Source: Chara braunii
Lineage: Eukaryota; Streptophyta; Charophyceae; Charales; Characeae
DNA: 47,177 nucleotides
Assembly (NCBI GenBank): GCA_003427395.1
Contig: BFEA01000010.1
Coordinates: 2,545,520-2,592,696, forward strand
Direction of reading: 5' to 3'
Part shown: positions 41,777 through 47,177 of the stretch, in pieces
Layout: each line of letters starts with the position of its first letter
How positions within the stretch are numbered: position 1 is the stretch's first letter
Translations under genes and position numbers: made by a program
The notes under the pieces: generated by a model
Seen by the model: the letters and a program-made list of their open reading frames with translations, nothing else
Told to the model about the DNA's origin: nothing
Databases searched by the model: none

Positions 41777-42391
41777 CTGCCTAGACCTCCCACGTACGAC
41801 TCTCCAAGGCGTAACGTCTTCCTCCCTCTGAACAAATGACCATTCCTTACAACGTATTTTTCAGCCTTCTCCCTTGCCTTAAGGTTAACCTTCACGGGCT
41901 ACTTGTTCCCTACGAGCAGTAATCCAATTTCTCGAAAGATCCCTTCATACATCTGAACATAGAAAAAATATTTTCCTTCTTGATCCTCACCCCGCTCCTC
42001 CTTCATCTGTTTTACCATTAACCGCAACTTTTTTCGCTCCCAAGAATCTACTAAACTCATCACGACTTTCCGGTCTCCCTCAACAACTATTGCTATCAGT
42101 TCCTCCCTTGGACCTACTATCGCTCCTCACGAATCCTTCTCCTCTTTGCGTCCTCGTGTGGTGGTTGACCCTTCTCTAAGCTCCGCAACTAATGTAGGTG
42201 CCCCTTTCTCCAAAGTATGAATCAACAATTCTCCCGACGTGTATGCTTCGCTCATCATTTCGTTATCCACTACAAGGGTTCCTCCTTCGTATTCAAGGAA
42301 CGATTCGATACGTTCTGCATCCTCCACTCCTTCGGGGGTGATGCAGACCCGACTTAGCCCATCGACCTTGTTTCTGAGTCTAGATATTCGT
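41777..42391 (-). pseudogene. RNase H to integrase connector
   Basis: The minus strand reads KIERI-SRLRNKVDGLSRV and VCITPEGVEDAERIESFLEY before a clean frame at 42327-42127 (EGGTLVVDNEM, ELLIHTLEKG). This kind of tether between RNase H and integrase is normal in Gypsy pol. The 42126-41777 part is degraded, with several stops. Confidence 0.65.
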
Positions 42392-42748
42392 TCAATCTTG
42401 TAATCGAACTGTCAGATGAAACCTACCCATCTTCCAACCATCGGATCTATAGGCTTGTAATTTTTTATAAGCCCCTGCGACATTGGTCGGATCGATCCTT
42501 AGGATAAAACGTCTCCCGAATAGGTAGGCTTGGAAGGTCTTGAGGCAATGTAGAACGGCTAGGACCTCCTTCTTGAACTGGGAGTATCGCCATTCAACAG
42601 AGTTCAAGGTTCTACTTTCAAACCTAATTGGCCTTTCTTTCCCTTCCTCACATTTCTGTATCAGAACTCCCCCTACGACCAAGGGTCCTCCGTCCGTCTC
42701 GCGAATAAACGGTCGTCCAGCTTCATCGTTAAAATAGGGCAATGTCAA
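42392..42748 (-). pseudogene. RNase H domain (Ty3/Gypsy)
   Basis: RETDGGPLVVGGVLIQK (Asp19), YSQFKKEVLAVLHCL (Glu61) and FILRIDPTNV (Asp86) are the ordered acidic residues of Ty3-type RNase H. The frame ends with a shift at 42392. RNase H removes the RNA strand during reverse transcription. Confidence 0.85.
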
Positions 42749-43595
42749 AGTGACTTGCTCCGATGTCAGTACATCCTTGAGGGTTCAGACGGCTTCCTCT
42801 CGCTCCTCAGTCCAATCCATGGTTCCTTCCTCTCTGATCATGGCGCGGATAGGCTCGACAATTTTGGCAAAATTTTTAATAAAAATCCTAAAAAACCCGA
42901 CCACGCTTAAGAATGCTCTTACCTCCGTCGTCGTCCGCGGGGGCGTTGGTCATTGAGATATTTTCTCGGTCTTTGTCGGATCCGGCTTTCTTCCATATGC
43001 GCTATAGCGAAATCCCAGTATGGTTACCTCTGGAACCGCCAGAATACTCTTTCGTCCGCTAGCCGTGATATTGTACACTAGGAAGCAGTGGAGTAAGTCC
43101 TTGATGTCCTGTAGGTGGTCCCATACGAATTTTTGAATTTCCGACTGAACTTTCGTCTCGTCCTTCTCCTGTGCACCTTTGATCGGGTTATCATCGATGT
43201 AGGGTTCACATTTCTCTGGGAACATGTCCCCGGCTACCGCGAGCATCCTCCTTTGCGCTTCGGCTACTGCGTTTGTGAAGCCCATAGGGGTTACCTGCAT
43301 CTGCAACTGTCATACGAGAGTATGCATTACGGTATATGGTCTGTCCACAGCGTCCAATGGGAGCTGGTCGTACGCTGAATACAAATTTATCAGGGAGTAA
43401 ATGCTCTGGCCGGCGTGGGACTCTGCCAGCAAGTTGGCCTGCGGTAGTGAACCGGCATCATCCCGGATGGTCACTTCATTCAACTTTTGCAGATCTTGAA
43501 TCCACATCAACGTCTTGTTGGGTTTTCGAAAGACGAACTATCTATTTGCATACGGAGACGCGGTAGGTTCTGCGACGAAGGAGTTCATTTTTACT
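42749..43595 (-). pseudogene. Reverse transcriptase (Ty3/Gypsy)
   Basis: The minus strand encodes IQDLQKLNEVTIRD, YSLINLYSAYDQLPLD, TPMGFTNAVAEAQRRM, PYIDDNPIKG (YxDD box, residues 36-39 of its frame), VTILGFRYSAYGRKPDP, and the thumb/connection VVGFFRIFIKNF. In the first catalytic block the expected Asp of DLYSAYDQ is Asn. Stops and frameshifts lie between the pieces (about 43307-43310, 42950, and in the connection near 42790), so no full enzyme can be made. Confidence 0.88.
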
Positions 43596-44281
43596 CTAAG
43601 TAGGTTCCGTCACTTCTCCGGCTATCCCGAACTCGTAGGTTGACCCTTTATCATTCCAGCACTCATGCTCCACTGTGTGGATCCTAACCGAAAGGATTAG
43701 CTTCGCATCTAACCACCCCTTCTGATGATCACTAAATGCAAATGCCAGATGAAACTCCTGACACGTCCTCTTGATCATGAGGGTTTTTTCTTCCGTTAAG
43801 AATCCCTCTATTCCTATCTTCATGGCGTGAGCCACCTCATCCGGTATCCGATGTCCTTCCACCGCTCGCCTTTCTCGGATTACTCGAAGAACCTCTTCTT
43901 CCTTTTCCATAGCCTCCTCCTCGGATGTTTCTATCAGTATTGAGATCGGTTTAGATTTCTTCCCTACTGGTTTGTACTGTCGAACACTTCCTTTCGGGAT
44001 CTTTCTCCTAAAAAATGAACGGTCGGGGTTGCCCCTGTTGTCTCTGCGACCCGAGGTTGAATACTTATTACCTTTTCATTCAGACAGTATCCCTTTTGTA
44101 CCTCCTCTTCAAATTTGACCAGCATCCTCGAGTCCACCCCTATTCTGTGATATTTGATAGCTTTTATGAGTTGTAGCAAGTCGGGGATTTCGAGTGCGAT
44201 TTCTGACGTCTCCCTCAGCACCTCTTTCGGCTTGGGCAGACTGATTCCACGTTCAACTTCCGATTCCGTTTCCACTACCAT
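43596..44281 (-). pseudogene. Protease to reverse transcriptase connector
   Basis: Two frames, 44281-43964 and 43910-43596, carry pol linker text such as IKYHRIGVDSRMLVKFEEEV and HLAFAFSDHQKGWLDAK. The latter resembles the approach to RT in Gypsy pol. The frames are separated by a shift and a stop. Confidence 0.6.
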
Positions 44282-44302
44282 GACCCCTAAGGCCTCGTCC
44301 TT

Positions 44303-44830
44303 CTACCTGCTCTTCTTCTGAGGCAGACCCATCTTGATCCATTCTTTCTTGTTGAATGCTTCCTCAATCATTATTTCTATTTTTTCTCTCATTCCCTCCA
44401 TTCGAGCGAAAGCCCCCTTTCGAGCACTATCTTCAAACGAAGGCGACCACGTCGCCAATTTTCCCTTAGGAGAGTCTCCTCCGGTCCCCATGAGTCGGAG
44501 GAACTCCCCACGGCTAGTTACCGGGTCCTCTAAGTCTACCATATACGTTCCGTCATGCAGATGCATCCCTATCATTTCCACATTGGCGCACCATGGTCGC
44601 CCAAGGATTATATCGTGGTCCATTTCATCTAATACGGTCATCCGTTGAAATGACCAGATCGACTCTCGGACGCCTGCCTTGACCGCACATTTGGTGACGT
44701 ATCCTGAGAACGGGATCTCGCCACCGGCCCCTCGGATGCTCCCCATTATTTCCTTGTTAACGACGGCTACCGGCTCAACTTCTACCGCTGCTATCTCTAA
44801 TCCATTGAGGATGATAACGGCGCGCCACAT
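44303..44830 (-). pseudogene. Aspartic protease, C-terminal half, active site missing
   Basis: A 175-codon frame contains VVNKEIMGSIRGAGGEIPFS and MDHDIILGRPWC, the latter being the conserved ILGRxW near the end of Gypsy proteases. The catalytic D-S/T/G-G motif expected before VVNKE is absent: GLEIAAVEVEPVAV joins directly to it. The giant element has that missing half at 16965-17234. A deletion here probably fused the post-knuckle spacer to the protease C-terminus. Confidence 0.75.
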
Positions 44831-44869
44831 CCCTCGAGGCCAGTTTCAGTTTACTCGTTCTCCCCGAGG

Positions 44870-45010
44870 TCCGAATATTTCCTCTTTAGTGAACTGGTGC
44901 ATCTCCTTTTTATAATATCATGGTTGAGCTTTGGGAAGGCTCGCACAAAATGTCCAATCACGGTGCAGTATCGACAATGCTCATTAGCAGGATCTCTCCG
45001 ATTGAACTCT
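44870..45010 (-). pseudogene. CCHC zinc knuckle (nucleocapsid)
   Basis: EHCRYCTVIGHFVRAFPKLN is read from the minus strand at about 44990-44930. The first two Cys and the His are kept; the final Cys is replaced by Phe, a single-base change relative to the copy at 18415. A stop follows shortly downstream. Confidence 0.75.
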
Positions 45011-45652
45011 CGGTTGGCCACTCATGTTGGGACTACCGCTTCTTGGGGAGGAAGGGAGGGTCGGGATACTTGTGCCTGCATTACCATTAGCGCGTTTTCC
45101 ACCCTCTCTATCTTATTGTCAACTCCGTACACGCGCTCGTGTAGGCTCTCGATCCCCCTTTTCACCTTGTCTCCCATCTTGCCGGTCAAATGTATGACTT
45201 CTCCTTCCTTAAGCAAGGCCAACATCTCGGTCATTAACGTTTTTTTCGGCAAACTCAGTTACCGTACTGAAATCAACATCCCTGGTCGTCCCCCTCCCCT
45301 CTATGGCACGTTGTCGCGCCCCCACTGCTTCAAGGGTCTGGTTAGATGTTCTTCCCTGGACCGAGCTCCGTGGGTTGGTGGACTGGCAGGTTGTCACGCA
45401 GGATTTTGATAGGTATAGAATAAAGGTGTATTCAGGAGCAGTCTTTGTCACACTTAGTCATACAGCCGAGTAGTCAGGGTTATCCCTCCTGCCAGCGGCG
45501 ACACGACTTAGAGTGAGGCGTTCGGGTTTATCGCCTGCACCTGACCCCGTATAAAGGTTAGATTCAAGGTCATCGGAGTCCCTATCATCTAGGAGTCCTT
45601 CAAGCTGCCTTGAGTGTAACCTGTGTATCATAGGGAGGAAAATAGCATACAT
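45011..45652 (-). pseudogene. Gag region remnant
   Basis: Three minus-strand frames (45652-45458, 45451-45209, 45252-45022) run into the zinc knuckle. The last contains a heptad-like stretch (RGIESLHERVYGVDNKIERV). An acidic LLDDRDSDDLESNLYTG lies near 45590. The position upstream of the knuckle fits gag; no capsid signature is recognised. Confidence 0.5.
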
Positions 45653-45887
45653 ACATCATAGAGCAATTGACATTGACAGAATGAGAAGACCAGAAACCAG
45701 ACTCTGCAAGAGCATGACCAGAGATACGAGACTGAAGAGTAGTACACAGTGTATGCAGGGAGCAGCCATCGGAGGGTTGCAGTCACTAATAAATAATAAT
45801 AATGTCGTGATACATCATAGTGACTAAAAAGAGAGAACCTCAATCAATGATGATAAGTGGTACCCCCTTGTGAGTAAGTGCTGTTGT
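45653..45887. other. Non-repetitive junction, no supported gene
   Basis: Here the retroelement text ends. The A/T-richer sequence includes an AATAATAAT run near 45790. If the exon at 45888-46244 is real, this would be its 3' untranslated region. The exact element boundary cannot be fixed. Confidence 0.5.
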
Positions 45888-46244
45888 CTAGGACTCCATA
45901 TCTGGCACCCGCTGGTCCCCCTCGTCATTGAGAACCCATGTGGCAATCGACTTTGGAACCACATAGCTGATATCAAGAGGCGCTGCTGGATCAATCTTGC
46001 AGATATAGGTCATGCATCTCGCCATCTCCTCGTCTGCAACGCTCCTGAGATAAAGCTCCTCCGCGAGGGTGATGTCGCTCGTAGCTCCAATCAATATCTC
46101 AATCCGTCCTCTCCTATCAGCATAAATGTAGGAAACCTCAAGGAAACGATCTCCGTAAAGAGGCTTCAGAAAAGCCGAGCATATCCGGCCAGATCCGGAG
46201 GAATCGAAACCTCGCAGATCGTTGTACGCGCAGCGCAGATGGGT
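45888..46244 (-). CDS. Candidate terminal exon of a host gene, product unknown
   Basis: A minus-strand open frame ends in TAG at 45888. Its likely coding part begins at about 46244, right after TTTCGTCATTTTCTAG, a good 3' splice site at the end of a T-rich stretch. The translated text (CAYNDLRGFDSSGSGRICSA, later EELYLRSVADEEMARCMTYI) has mixed, globular-like composition, unlike the low-complexity frames elsewhere in the window. It does not match any retroelement domain I know, and I do not recognise the family. No upstream exon is identified with confidence. Confidence 0.35.
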   Translation of the reverse strand, partial: THLRCAYNDLRGFDSSGSGRICSAFLKPLYGDRFLEVSYIYADRRGRIEILIGATSDITLAEELYLRSVADEEMARCMTYICKIDPAAPLDISYVVPKSIATWVLNDEGDQRVPDMES

Positions 46245-47177
46245 ACTAGAAAATGACGAAATTTGAATCAAGCTAATGCTATTGAACAAAACAAAAATCA
46301 AAATAAAAAACAACTCAAGAAAGGAGACACGAGTTCATTCATCGGCATACATACATATATATGAAACAAAAAATCCGAGATGATTTACAAATAAATCTGA
46401 AACTGCCGCAACAAAATTGGCCAAAGTTGGAGTCAAAATTTCACAGAAGGTGGGAAGAAAGGCATTGTTCCACCATATCCCCGTTCCTCTTTCTCCCTCT
46501 CTCTCTCTCTCTTCACTTTTCCGATGCGGGCAGTCCGTCGCCCCGCACCTCCCAACCATACAGAGTCGTCACCCCACTTGGCCCGAGCATGCAAGCCAGG
46601 CTCGCCCTCATGCCACAGTCCTTCGCGGCCATGCGTCAACCCCTCATACTCAGCATCAGCTAGTCGGATCGCTCGACTCTCTACTCACCGTCTCTCTGCT
46701 CGTTAGCCGATCCTCTCCACCGCGCTAACTCCGACGTAGATTAGAGAGTCAATTAATCACGCTTGCAGAATTTATAACTTGTGCATCAATGCACAATAAC
46801 CGGGATTGCCAGAGAGGAATAGGAGAAAGGAAGGAGGCAATGCCTACGGCTGGTGGCTGGGCCGCGGCGTGGGGGACCTAGCCTCACTCCACGCTTCGAT
46901 CCAGTCATGCACCGATCTGGCCAAAGAGATAGGGAAGGGAAAGTGCACTCAGCAACGCCGGAAAGAATATCAAGAAAGGGGAGATTACAGTTGCATCTGC
47001 GTAGGTGCAGCAAAGCGCGCGCAAGCAGGAAGGAGGGACAAACCCAGGTGCAGCAAAGCCTCCTTCGCCCATCCACCATAGCCGTAGGCACAAACCCAGG
47101 TGCAGCAAAGCGCGCGCAAGCAGGAAGCGATGTGCAGTTACAGACAAAAATTACGAGGCACCCAATTTCCTAGTCTA
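46245..47177. other. Right flank, no firmly supported gene
   Basis: Mostly unique sequence with a CT-rich tract near 46490-46515. Around 47004-47127 a word group (GGTGCAGCAAAGCGCGCGCA) occurs twice, about 95 bases apart, with a partial third at 47047. Short frames on both strands are unconvincing. Part could be an upstream exon, intron or 5' region of the minus-strand candidate gene. Confidence 0.4.

Larger units (their letters stand above)
31928..45652 (-). mobile_element. Older Ty3/Gypsy-type element of the same family, minus strand, 5'-truncated
   Basis: Reading right to left: gag and zinc knuckle (45.6-44.9 kb), protease (44.8-44.3), linker, RT (43.6-42.75), RNase H (42.75-42.39), integrase (41.8-39.6, split), extra ORF (39.1-38.3), 3' untranslated region, purine tract and 3' LTR (34282-31928, continuing at 1716-1). 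The gag-PR-RT-RH-IN order is that of Ty3/Gypsy. All domains carry frameshifts or stops. No 5' LTR is seen before the window ends, so it is truncated at about 45.65 kb, or its 5' part was lost by rearrangement or misassembly. It shares LTR, 3' untranslated region and zinc-knuckle sequence with the giant element, so they are one family. Confidence 0.8.

Noticed and set aside
46433-46639. Minus-strand 68-codon ORF near the right end
   Set aside because: Runs through a GA-rich tract, no acceptor or homologue recognised; could be untranslated leader at best.

Overview
The window looks like repeat-dense nuclear DNA from a large-genome plant (a streptophyte; I cannot place it more closely). There are no bacterial-style operons. 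Almost all of it is LTR-retrotransposon sequence with microsatellites, nested insertions and assembly gaps. The only recognisable enzymes are decayed Ty3/Gypsy-type domains (protease, reverse transcriptase, RNase H, integrase). A possible host-gene exon lies at the far right.

Layout. (1) 1-1716 is one piece of an LTR in minus orientation. (2) 1717-31927 is a single giant LTR element on the plus strand: a 5' LTR of about 10.3 kb (1717-12012), an internal region (12013-22470) and a 3' LTR of about 9.5 kb (22471-31927). The LTRs start TGTTGGG and end CCCTACA. A primer-binding-like site follows the first and a purine tract precedes the second. (3) 31928-34282 is the rest of the LTR that begins in (1). 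The giant element therefore sits inside the 3' LTR of an older, opposite-strand member of its own family. (4) 34283 to about 45650 is the internal region of that older element, read right to left: gag/zinc knuckle, protease, RT, RNase H, integrase, an extra 3' ORF, and a long 3' untranslated region. (5) About 45650-47177 is non-repetitive sequence with one plausible exon.

The LTRs are built mostly from tandem arrays in fixed order: about 26 bp, CTT-rich, about 172 bp, about 92 bp, about 91 bp, 35 bp, and CT-rich. A short palindrome with half-sites GCAGTCCGA/TCGGACTGC recurs between them. The younger element has no RT, RNase H or integrase. It carries three tandem diverged copies of a protein of about 260 residues that I do not recognise (13.7-16.3 kb), then a protease fragment and a gag/zinc-knuckle fragment in an unusual order. 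It looks non-autonomous and would need enzymes from relatives such as the older element.

Smaller insertions are superimposed: a 447-bp solo-LTR-like insert in the 5' LTR (7399-7845), and two hAT-like DNA elements with 8-bp target duplications in the older element (34935-35739 and 40036-41146). The second splits the integrase gene exactly, and removing it with one target copy leaves the reading frame continuous. Long N runs (21465-21569, 35052-35561) and single Ns mark assembly joins, so array copy numbers are provisional.
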